Source: an uncultured Flavobacterium sp. (GTDB lineage: Bacteria; Bacteroidota; Bacteroidia; Flavobacteriales; Flavobacteriaceae). From it: a stretch of 30,144 bases of DNA. How positions within the stretch are numbered: the first letter of the stretch is position 1; every line of letters starts with the position of its first letter. The DNA is taken from the NCBI RefSeq assembly GCF_946479975.1, contig NZ_CAMLIX010000030.1:1-30144 (forward strand). Reading direction: 5' to 3'. The position numbers and the translations under genes were made by a program. The notes below the pieces were generated by a model. That model was not told where the DNA came from and searched no databases. It saw only the letters and a program-made list of their open reading frames with translations. This document shows, one piece after another, positions 14,130 through 21,409 of this stretch.

Positions 14130-14210
14130 TCACTTTTGGCAACAGCAATGCGGGATGCACATTTGCATCATCTTACAACACATCATATTTCTTTTTGCTA
14201 TTGCTTTCAT
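14130..14210 (-). CDS. Met/Cys-rich leader peptide L3 (26 aa) ahead of metY
   Basis: The ORF starts ATG at 14210 and stops TGA at 14132-14130. After MKAIAKR it reads NMMCCKMMQMCIPHCCCQK, giving 6 Met and 6 Cys in 26 residues. A hairpin, GATGCA-catt-TGCATC (14154-14169), lies inside it. The last codons contain CCAAAAG, complementary to the 5' arm of terminator T3. Shortage of charged Met- or Cys-tRNA would stall the ribosome on these codons, leave CCAAAAG free, block the terminator and allow transcription into the 61-aa gene and metY. This is the textbook attenuator design, inferred from sequence. Confidence 0.8.
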   Translation of the reverse strand: MKAIAKRNMMCCKMMQMCIPHCCCQK

Positions 14211-14257
14211 TTTTGTATTAATTAATCTTATTTTTAAATTCTACTATTTCTATAGAG

Positions 14258-14288
14258 TAAAAGTAGTAAATATTATTTAACCACCAAA
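14258..14288 (-). promoter_or_regulatory. Promoter of the L3-metY transcript
   Basis: On the minus strand TTTG (14288-14285), 19 nt, TACTTTTA (14265-14258), one base from consensus. The start is predicted near 14251, about 40 nt before the L3 ATG. This supports the view that L3 is transcribed as a 5' leader. Confidence 0.55.
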
Positions 14289-14322
14289 TTAAAAATTGAA
14301 AATTTGCATTATTTTTTTAAGA

Positions 14323-14361
14323 TTTTCTTTCAAGCCTTACTTTTAAAGGCTTGAAAGAAAA
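14323..14361 (-). terminator. Terminator after the TonB-dependent receptor gene
   Basis: Perfect 16-bp stem: 14323-14338 (ending CAAGCCTT) with 14346-14361 (starting AAGGCTTG), loop of 7 nt. The A/T ends of the stem give T-rich sequence on either strand. It lies just past the receptor stop. Confidence 0.75.
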
Positions 14362-14368
14362 CATTTTA

Positions 14369-17215
14369 TTAGAATTTAAAGCTTAAACGAGCAAATCCAA
14401 ATCTTCCGTTTAATCCAAATTGAGAAACCGCTCTTGAATAAGCAAACTGATTTGCATTGGTTAAATCTGTACTCGGCGCAGGAGACAATGTTGGAGTTGT
14501 GTTGGTAAAAGCTGGAGTTGCTGGATTATTTCTATCTGGATAAACATCTCCTATATTATTAAATCCAACCGTTGCTCTAAAATGTTCGTTGATTTGATAT
14601 CCGAAAGATAAATCTGTTACCAATTTGGCGCTGTATTCTGGATGTTCGTACACAGAAGATGATCCGTCAAGATTCACATCTGTAGCTCCTGGATCTGTCA
14701 CTTTTCCGAAATAACTGTTTCTTAAATAAATATCCAGTTTTTTAATGCTGAAAGTTGTGGTTAAGTTTGCTTTTAATTTCGGAATTGCTTCTTCTAAATA
14801 AATACGGCTTGACTCAGGAAAAAACGAATAAATATATGGATCTCCACCTGCGTCAATTATAGATTGCGGAACATGCAGATCGCCTACTCTTTTTGTTTCA
14901 TTAAAACTTAATGCAAAATCATTTCTAATTACAAAATCCTGAATTACATCGTATTTTTGAGAAATTACCAAATCAACACCTTTTGTTTCAGAATCAATTC
15001 CGTTTGTCCAGAACGAAGCTCTTTCTACCCCTTTTAAATCAAATGCTTGTTGAAACAATGTTAAAGCTTGTGCTTGCGCTGGAGAAGTTGCTGCGCCAAT
15101 TTGTGCATCTGTTGGTCTTGCATATTGTCCAGACAATACAACGCGATCGTTGATTCTTGTATAATAAGCGTCAGTAGAAATGGTGATATTGGCATCTGGA
15201 ATTTTAAATGTAAATCCTGTGCTGATACTTTTCGATTTTTCTGGTCTTAGATTTTCTACACCAATACTTTTTGCCGCCTGAGAATCGTTTGTAAAATACC
15301 CCACTTGGTATGGCGAACCATTTATAAACTGAGTCGAACTTGCCTCAAAATATTTTTGTTGTAAGGAAGGAGCTCTAAAACCTGTTTGTCCAGAAATTCT
15401 CCAGTTAATATTATCTGTCAATTTTAAAAGAGAAGCTAATTTAAAGGTAACTGTACTTCCAAAATCTGAATAGTTTTCATAACGCGCTGCTCCGTTTATC
15501 AACCATTTTTCTGTAGCATTCAATTCTAAATCCACATAAGCGACGCCACTTTTTCTGTCTCTTTCTTTTGCATCTGAAGGTTGAAATCCTGAAAATCCTT
15601 GTGCTCCTGCTCCTCTTTTATTTCCGAAAAAATCAGTCACAATTAATGGTGAAGTGCTTGGCAGAATTCCAGTAACTAAATTTCCGTTTACATCATATAA
15701 TCCGTAAGATGCTTCTTCTCCTGCTTTTATTTGATAGTTTTCATATCTAAATTCTCCTCCAAAAGCCACATTTAATCCAGAAAGCACATCTAGTTTTTTA
15801 CTGAAATCTAAATTGGTCGTACTTTGTAAAAACGAAACTTTTCCTGCATCAAAACTAAAAGGAGAATTGGTTCCTAAAGTTGCGTTGATTGTATTGTTTA
15901 CATCATAATTAAATGAATTTGATCCTAAGGTTGAACTCAGATCCGTATCAAATCCAAACAATTCTGTTGTTACACCAACTGCGGCAGAAGCGTCTAAAAT
16001 TTTGGACTCGATTTCTGGTAAAAATCCGTTTTGATACACTTGCGTGAAAGTTCCAGCGCCATTTGGCAATCTGTTGAATGCATACGATTGTCCATTTCTA
16101 TACGATATTCCACCAAAAGAATATAAAGAAGTGGTTTCTGTTAAAGGATATTTAGCATTATAATACGCTTGTCCCGAAGCTAGTTCTGACTGACCAACAC
16201 TCATATTATAATCACTTCTCTGCTGTCCTCTGTACGCTAATTCATTATTGGTTACATCAAAATTTAAAGCCGTCTGCATTTGTGCAATTGTATTTGCAGA
16301 CGAAATTGCGGTTTGCTGTGCCGTTGTAAAATAACCAACCTGTGGCGCATATTGTTTTAATGATGATAAAATCTGCGCAGAGTTTGAAGTCGAATTGATA
16401 TTACTGAATAAAGAATTGATTTCTACTCCATTTTGTGCCGCTCTATTTTCGACTGCATTGTACGCATTAAAAATACCGTTACTTCTAATTCCTGCTCTGC
16501 TTGTTGCTTGTCTTGTTACAGCGGTACCGGTTATGTTTAAGAAACTTCCAGGTTTTCCTAATGAAGTTCCGTAATTTAAATCGACTTGTACCGTTTGACC
16601 GTCGGCTCCTCCTTTAAAGTTATTTGAACCAGAAGATAAATTAGTTCCATATTGAATTCCTCCTGTCAAATAATTAGCATTCTTTTTCAATACGATATTA
16701 ATAACTCCAGCAATGGCATCAGAACCGTATTGTGCTGCAGCTCCATCTCTTAAAACTTCAATTCTTTCGATAGCAAAAGACGGAATCGCATTTAAATCTG
16801 TTCCAACAGAACCTCTTCCCGGAGATCCGTTTATGTTTACTAAAGCACTTGTGTGCCTTCTTTTTCCATTCACTAAAATTAAAACCTGATCTGGTCCTAA
16901 TCCTCGTAATTGTGCAGGATCAACGTGGTCAGTTGCATCTGCTGTTGATGTTGCGTTACTGGTAAACGAAGGCGCAACATAATTTAAAATTTGAGTTACG
17001 CTGGTTTGAGGCGCTCCTTTTGTTATTTCGGCTACATTAAAAACATCGACCGGAACCGGTACGTCTGTTTTTACTCTGTTTTTACTTCTAGATCCTATAA
17101 CTGTTACTTCTGTTAGTTCATTATTTTTTAAAGTATCCTGTTCTTTTTTATTATCCTGAGCATAAAGGCCAGAAAATGATACGAGCCCTAAAACGATTAG
17201 TACATTTTTCTTCAT
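14369..17215 (-). CDS. TonB-dependent outer-membrane receptor
   Basis: 948 residues. A signal peptide (MKKNVLIVLGLVSFSGLYAQ) is followed by a plug domain (about 40-180) with QLRGLGPDQVLILVNGKRRH, IERIEVLRDGAAAQYGSDAIAGVINI, and then a beta-barrel ending in LSFKF. It has no carboxypeptidase-like N-terminal extension, unlike SusC-type receptors, and no SusD partner is adjacent. The plug motifs are those of vitamin, siderophore or metal-chelate receptors. Leader L4, whose peptide contains NMMSCKM, lies upstream with a terminator, tying it to the Met/Cys regulon. A sulfur-containing nutrient or a cofactor for methionine synthesis such as cobalamin is plausible cargo, but the sequence does not show which. 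Confidence 0.88.
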   Translation of the reverse strand: MKKNVLIVLGLVSFSGLYAQDNKKEQDTLKNNELTEVTVIGSRSKNRVKTDVPVPVDVFNVAEITKGAPQTSVTQILNYVAPSFTSNATSTADATDHVDPAQLRGLGPDQVLILVNGKRRHTSALVNINGSPGRGSVGTDLNAIPSFAIERIEVLRDGAAAQYGSDAIAGVINIVLKKNANYLTGGIQYGTNLSSGSNNFKGGADGQTVQVDLNYGTSLGKPGSFLNITGTAVTRQATSRAGIRSNGIFNAYNAVENRAAQNGVEINSLFSNINSTSNSAQILSSLKQYAPQVGYFTTAQQTAISSANTIAQMQTALNFDVTNNELAYRGQQRSDYNMSVGQSELASGQAYYNAKYPLTETTSLYSFGGISYRNGQSYAFNRLPNGAGTFTQVYQNGFLPEIESKILDASAAVGVTTELFGFDTDLSSTLGSNSFNYDVNNTINATLGTNSPFSFDAGKVSFLQSTTNLDFSKKLDVLSGLNVAFGGEFRYENYQIKAGEEASYGLYDVNGNLVTGILPSTSPLIVTDFFGNKRGAGAQGFSGFQPSDAKERDRKSGVAYVDLELNATEKWLINGAARYENYSDFGSTVTFKLASLLKLTDNINWRISGQTGFRAPSLQQKYFEASSTQFINGSPYQVGYFTNDSQAAKSIGVENLRPEKSKSISTGFTFKIPDANITISTDAYYTRINDRVVLSGQYARPTDAQIGAATSPAQAQALTLFQQAFDLKGVERASFWTNGIDSETKGVDLVISQKYDVIQDFVIRNDFALSFNETKRVGDLHVPQSIIDAGGDPYIYSFFPESSRIYLEEAIPKLKANLTTTFSIKKLDIYLRNSYFGKVTDPGATDVNLDGSSSVYEHPEYSAKLVTDLSFGYQINEHFRATVGFNNIGDVYPDRNNPATPAFTNTTPTLSPAPSTDLTNANQFAYSRAVSQFGLNGRFGFARLSFKF

Positions 17216-17287
17216 TTCTTTTACTGATTAATTATTGTTTTTGGTTTTAGAAAAAAATCTTACAGCTTTTAATTTTGAACAAAAAAA

Positions 17288-17310
17288 AACCTCTGCGGTT
17301 TGCAGAGGTT
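17288..17310 (-). terminator. Terminator T4 of leader L4
   Basis: Stem AACCTCTGC (17288-17296) with GCAGAGGTT (17302-17310), 9 bp, 5-nt loop, followed on the minus strand by a long T-run. Its 5' arm CTCTGC can pair with GCAGAG in leader L4 (17353-17348). Confidence 0.85.
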
Positions 17311-17335
17311 CTATTTATATGTTTTTGAAAAAAAA

Positions 17336-17404
17336 TTACAATAGAGTCTCTGCGGAGAATTCCGGCATCTTACAAGACATCATATTGTTAACTGTAAATT
17401 TCAT
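17336..17404 (-). CDS. Leader peptide L4 (22 aa) ahead of the TonB-dependent receptor
   Basis: ATG at 17404, TAA at 17338-17336. The peptide reads MKFTVNNMMSCKMPEFSAE and ends TLL. N-M-M-S-C-K-M matches N-M-M-C-C-K-M in L3. A short CGGA-gaat-TCCG hairpin (17353-17364) adjoins the GCA GAG codons, which are complementary to the 5' arm of terminator T4. The same Met/Cys attenuation model as for L3 applies, with fewer control codons. Confidence 0.7.
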   Translation of the reverse strand: MKFTVNNMMSCKMPEFSAETLL

Positions 17405-17428
17405 TTGTTTTCTGTTATTTTAACGAGG

Positions 17429-17460
17429 CAAATGTCTGAACTATTTTTGAACCAGCCAAA
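17429..17460 (-). promoter_or_regulatory. Promoter candidate for leader L4
   Basis: On the minus strand TTTG (17460-17457), 20 nt, GACATTTG (17436-17429), one mismatch in the -7 element. It is divergent from the metK promoter. Confidence 0.5.
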
Positions 17461-17549
17461 CAAAAATTAAAATATTTTCCAATACCCTATCAAAATACTA
17501 TACTTCTGTTAAATTTCTATCATAAAAAATAAAAAAAGTTGAACTTTAA

Positions 17550-17579
17550 TTTGCAAATCAAAATGGTTTTATACCTTTG
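17550..17579 (+). promoter_or_regulatory. metK promoter
   Basis: TTTG (17550-17553), 18 nt, TACCTTTG (17572-17579): a full match to the Bacteroidota consensus. The start is predicted at about 17585, so the transcript opens right at the first strand of the riboswitch. Confidence 0.85.
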
Positions 17580-17587
17580 CACCCGAA

Positions 17588-17702
17588 TACAGAGGAAAAA
17601 TTTGAACTGATTGCAACCTCTTCATAATGAAATGGTTCGTTATGAGTGCTGAAAGATTCGTTTCAGTAATAAAAAATGCTAAAGCAGGAACTCTCCTTTA
17701 GC
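17588..17702 (+). promoter_or_regulatory. SAM-II-like riboswitch with two extra hairpins, upstream of metK
   Basis: P1 is AGAGG (17591-17595) with CCTCT (17617-17621). The loop contains ATTTGA and, just before P1 closes, ATTGCAA; the 3' tail contains ATGCTAAAGCAGG. AUUUGA, UUGCA and GCUAAA are the conserved islands of SAM-II aptamers. A pseudoknot can form from CTG (17607-17609) with CAG (17685-17687) and GCA (17613-17615) with TGC (17677-17679). Two hairpins lie in the linker, at 17623-17644 (8 bp) and 17649-17666 (6 bp), which standard SAM-II RNAs lack. GCTAAAG (17678-17684) can instead pair with CTTTAGC (17696-17702), a switch candidate. metK, which makes SAM, is the expected target. Confidence 0.78.
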
Positions 17703-17751
17703 CCTTTTTAGCAATTATTTTCCTCGCTTAATTTTAAATTTAATCATTATT

Positions 17752-19002
17752 ATGGCTTATTTATTTACGTCAGAATCTGTTAGTGAAGGGCATCCAGACA
17801 AAGTTGCAGATCAAATTTCGGATGCATTAATTGATAACTTTCTGGCATTTGATGCTGACTCAAAAGTAGCTTGTGAAACATTGGTTACTACAGGTCAGGT
17901 AATTTTAGCAGGTGAAGTAAAATCGAATACCTATCTAGATGTACAGCAAATTGCACGTGAGGTAATCCGTAAAATTGGATATACTAAAAGTGAGTACATG
18001 TTTGAAGCAAATTCTTGCGGTATTCTTTCTGCTATTCACGAACAATCTGCAGACATTAACCAAGGTGTTGACAGAGCTAAGCCAGAAGAGCAAGGTGCTG
18101 GAGATCAAGGAATGATGTTTGGTTACGCTACAAACGAAACTGAAAACTACATGCCATTGGCATTAGATTTATCTCATAAATTATTACAAGAATTAGCAAT
18201 TTTAAGACGTGAGAACAAAGAAATTGATTACTTACGTCCAGATGCTAAATCTCAAGTAACTTTAGAATACAGCGACGATAACAAACCAACTCGTATTGAT
18301 GCGATTGTTATCTCAACGCAACACGACGATTTTGATGAAGAAGCTGCAATGTTAGCGAAAATCAAAAAAGATATTGTTGAAATCTTGATTCCTAGAATTA
18401 TCGCTAAAAACCCAGAGCACGCTCACTTATTTAACGATAAAATCAACTACCATATTAACCCAACAGGAAAATTCGTTATTGGAGGTCCTCACGGAGATAC
18501 TGGTTTAACAGGAAGAAAAATTATCGTTGATACTTACGGTGGTAAAGGTGCTCACGGTGGTGGTGCATTCTCTGGAAAAGATCCAAGTAAAGTAGATAGA
18601 AGTGCCGCTTATGCTACACGTCATATCGCTAAAAACTTAGTTGCTGCAGGTGTTGCTGACGAAATCTTAGTTCAGGTTTCTTATGCAATTGGAGTTGCAC
18701 AGCCAATGGGAATTTTCATTGAAACTTACGGAACTTCTAAAGTAAACTTAACAAACGGTGAAATCGCTAAAAAAGTAGAAGCTATCTTTGATATGCGTCC
18801 TTACTTTATTGAGCAACGTTTAAAATTAAGAAACCCAATCTACAGCGAAACTGCTGCTTACGGACACATGGGACGTAAACCAGAAACGGTTACTAAAACT
18901 TTCTCTGCCCCAGGTGGAAATGAAAAAACAGTTACTGTTGAATTGTTTACATGGGAAAAACTTGATTTTGTTGACCAAGTAAAAACTGCTTTTGGATTGT
19001 AA
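17752..19002 (+). CDS. metK: S-adenosylmethionine synthase (MetK)
   Basis: 416 residues forming SAM from methionine and ATP in the cytoplasm. Signatures are [13 protein letters not shown] (13-25), [12 protein letters not shown] (115-126) and [16 protein letters not shown] (269-284), covering the ATP, metal and phosphate sites; the length is usual for Bacteroidota enzymes. It has its own strong promoter and a SAM-II-like leader of about 165 nt, so it is probably repressed by its own product. It is divergent from the TonB receptor and its L4 attenuator, which places both control regions in one 536-nt gap. Confidence 0.97.
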   Translation: MAYLFTSESVSEGHPDKVADQISDALIDNFLAFDADSKVACETLVTTGQVILAGEVKSNTYLDVQQIAREVIRKIGYTKSEYMFEANSCGILSAIHEQSADINQGVDRAKPEEQGAGDQGMMFGYATNETENYMPLALDLSHKLLQELAILRRENKEIDYLRPDAKSQVTLEYSDDNKPTRIDAIVISTQHDDFDEEAAMLAKIKKDIVEILIPRIIAKNPEHAHLFNDKINYHINPTGKFVIGGPHGDTGLTGRKIIVDTYGGKGAHGGGAFSGKDPSKVDRSAAYATRHIAKNLVAAGVADEILVQVSYAIGVAQPMGIFIETYGTSKVNLTNGEIAKKVEAIFDMRPYFIEQRLKLRNPIYSETAAYGHMGRKPETVTKTFSAPGGNEKTVTVELFTWEKLDFVDQVKTAFGL

Positions 19003-19025
19003 TTCAATCTGAGTTTTAATATAAA

Positions 19026-19056
19026 AAAGGCTGTCTAAAAATTTTAGACAGCCTTT
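19026..19056 (+). terminator. metK terminator (possibly two-way)
   Basis: Stem AAAGGCTGTCTAAAA (19026-19040) with its exact complement at 19042-19056, 15 bp, followed by CTTTTTGC. It lies between metK and the convergent 749-aa gene. Confidence 0.85.
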
Positions 19057-19077
19057 CTTTTTGCATTTTATTTTTTT

Positions 19078-21327
19078 TTAATATGTTCCGTTTTGCATTT
19101 TAGCCAGAACGTCTTTTATATCATTTGCAGTTTGTTCTTCGACGTTAGCATCAAGATATTTTACTGCCTGCTTTTGTGTTTCGATTGCTTTGTCTTTCTG
19201 ACCATCTTTATAATACAACTGCGCCAAAGTATCTAAATAATACGGACTATTTTTAGTTACAATTACACTATATTCTGACCATTTTATAGCATCTTTTAAA
19301 TAAGCTGCGTTTACTGGATTCGTTACCACAGTCCATGCGACATTATTACAAAGGTCTGAATGGTAACTTTTAAAAGAGTTCCAGCCATCATAAGAATAAC
19401 TTGAGCTAGAATCTAGAGTAGAAAAAATAGCATCTAATTTTTCAATTGGACTTGATCCAGCTAAATTAGCATCAAAATAAGTTTTAAACTCTTTTAAATA
19501 AAGTGCATTAGAACCATCTTGTTGTGCAAGTTGACCTAAATAATCAAAATAGTTTTTATAAGCATCAAAATTTCCTTTTCCAGATGCGATGATCTTTTTG
19601 TAAACAGAATTGATTTTATCTTTATTAATCTCTCCCGTCACTCCATCTTGAGAAGCGTACAGATTTTGCTGTAATGCGTTACAAACTTCAGAAACAGCAT
19701 TTCCTATATTGTGAATTTCTGTTTTATTTTCGTTGAATTCAAGACGTTTCGTTTCAATTTCATCTGAATGTTTGAGAATATAATCGATCGCTAAAAAATC
19801 GGTATCATTTAAAATTCTGTCTACATTAAAAAGCTGTTTTGTAAATCCTTGGTTTTTGATTTCTTTTAAAATTGTTTCAACCAAAAACATATTTACATTT
19901 TTATCTTTTTGATGCGCCTCGATTAACTTTTTCCAAGTCTGGGCAACTTCTTTCTGATTTAAAGATGTTTTTGTCAGCACAAATTCAGTCGAATTAGGAT
20001 CTTCTACCGTATATGCAGTATCATAATCATAAGAAGGTTCCAATGCAGCAGCTTTATTAAAAGCTGTAATTAAATCAGAATCAGATGTTTTTTTGTTTTT
20101 TAAAGCATTGTCAATAGCAATAGAAGCATTTGTTCTTTGAAGTTTTCTGTAAAAATCATCATAATAACCTAATTTATATTGCTGCGAAGCTAAATCTGAT
20201 TTTGCAACAGCCAATACTTTTCCTTCTCCATTTAAAATAACAATACTTGGATCTTTGGTAATTTTATTGGTTTTAAGCCATTTTTTATCATCGGCTCCAG
20301 CCAAATAATAATTGTAAGTATCATATAAAGCATTGTACGAATCGTACATATTATATCCTGTCTGCGTTTCTTGATCTTTTATAAAAGTATCAAAACTATC
20401 TTTAGCTGTTTTTTTACCATCAATATAAACTACCAAATATTTATTTGAACTTGATTCTTTAGTTGCTTTAATTGCTGCGGCTAAATTATTCTCGATCTTT
20501 AATTTAAAATCGTATGGCTTATAAACTGCCGGAGCTACGTCCTCTGTCGTTACAACTGTACTATCAGCCGTATAACCAAAATCCTCATTTAAAAGTGCAT
20601 TTTCTTTTCCTGCGTAGGTCCAATTTGAAACAACTTTACTTTCTAGCGGTAAAACTTTTGATGTTTTTTTAACGGGCTGAGGATCTTTTTCATTCACAAA
20701 AACAAGCGGATTTAATCCTGACTGTTCTGATATTTTCAGTTCATTTGTTTTTCTATCGTAAATCCCTGCAATTTGTAAATCTCCCAAAACAGCCAATTCA
20801 TAACTGATTGCAACTTCTGAAACATCTTTTGGTAAAGCAAATTTAGAAACGCTGCTTTTTCCTCCATACTCCTCATATACTAAATATAAAAAGTCTGCTT
20901 TTTCAATTTCAAAATCTAAATCAACTTTAGAATAATCTGGATCTACTTTGGTTTTAATGTCCGAAAGTCGTTGATATTTAACTTCTTCTTTTCCTTTTTG
21001 AGTTCCAATATAAAAAGAATAATAAGCTGGATCTTTAAAGTGTACTTTTATATTTTTAGCTTTTTTATCAACTTTAAAAGAAAGATCAAAATTGGTTTGT
21101 GCTTCTGCATTTTTTGCAAAAACTAACGAATCTCCTTTTATTTCATAATTCCCTGAATAGAATACAAGTTCGTATTTGTTATCTTCTAACAAATTCAGTT
21201 TTATTTTTTGTCCTTTATTAGTAGATAAATAAGTTCCTTTTGAGATGCCATTTGTCTGCGATGAAACCGTTACTATTCCCGAAAACAAAAGCAATATACT
21301 CCAAATAATATTGCGCATAATTAACAT
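19078..21327 (-). CDS. Exported protein of unknown function, 749 aa, with C-terminal TPR-like repeat
   Basis: No family recognised. A signal peptide follows the start (RNIIWSILLLFSGIVTVSSQ); ATG codons at 21327 and 21318 are both possible, and the A-rich context favours the first. The N-terminal ~200 residues look like a beta-rich domain. Around 285-390 a stretch with KYLVVYIDGKK and SIVILNGEGKVLAVAKSD resembles a thioredoxin-like fold without a CxxC. The C-terminus (SPYYLDTLAQLYYKDGQKDK) has a TPR-like helix pair. It is the last gene of the GLPGLI/beta-barrel cluster, with an 82-nt gap. The protein is probably periplasmic or outer-membrane associated. Confidence 0.75.
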   Translation of the reverse strand: MLIMRNIIWSILLLFSGIVTVSSQTNGISKGTYLSTNKGQKIKLNLLEDNKYELVFYSGNYEIKGDSLVFAKNAEAQTNFDLSFKVDKKAKNIKVHFKDPAYYSFYIGTQKGKEEVKYQRLSDIKTKVDPDYSKVDLDFEIEKADFLYLVYEEYGGKSSVSKFALPKDVSEVAISYELAVLGDLQIAGIYDRKTNELKISEQSGLNPLVFVNEKDPQPVKKTSKVLPLESKVVSNWTYAGKENALLNEDFGYTADSTVVTTEDVAPAVYKPYDFKLKIENNLAAAIKATKESSSNKYLVVYIDGKKTAKDSFDTFIKDQETQTGYNMYDSYNALYDTYNYYLAGADDKKWLKTNKITKDPSIVILNGEGKVLAVAKSDLASQQYKLGYYDDFYRKLQRTNASIAIDNALKNKKTSDSDLITAFNKAAALEPSYDYDTAYTVEDPNSTEFVLTKTSLNQKEVAQTWKKLIEAHQKDKNVNMFLVETILKEIKNQGFTKQLFNVDRILNDTDFLAIDYILKHSDEIETKRLEFNENKTEIHNIGNAVSEVCNALQQNLYASQDGVTGEINKDKINSVYKKIIASGKGNFDAYKNYFDYLGQLAQQDGSNALYLKEFKTYFDANLAGSSPIEKLDAIFSTLDSSSSYSYDGWNSFKSYHSDLCNNVAWTVVTNPVNAAYLKDAIKWSEYSVIVTKNSPYYLDTLAQLYYKDGQKDKAIETQKQAVKYLDANVEEQTANDIKDVLAKMQNGTY

Positions 21328-21347
21328 TTTGATTTATAATTAAAACT

Positions 21348-21355
21348 CAAAGATA
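21348..21355 (-). promoter_or_regulatory. Promoter -7 element of the 749-aa gene
   Basis: TATCTTTG on the minus strand matches TAnnTTTG exactly, but no TTTG box lies 17-20 nt upstream. The gene may have a separate, weaker promoter as well as readthrough from the cluster. Confidence 0.4.
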
Positions 21356-21409
21356 CCTGATTCTTTTGAAAATAAAGTTTAAAAAAACATCAATTATGTA
21401 ATTAAAATA

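Noticed and set aside
14130..14210. L3 read as a small metallothionein or Cys-rich metal-binding peptide
   Set aside because: The T-run terminator and exact complementarity between the ORF end and terminator arm, repeated in three other leaders, fit attenuation better; a metal-binding role is not excluded.
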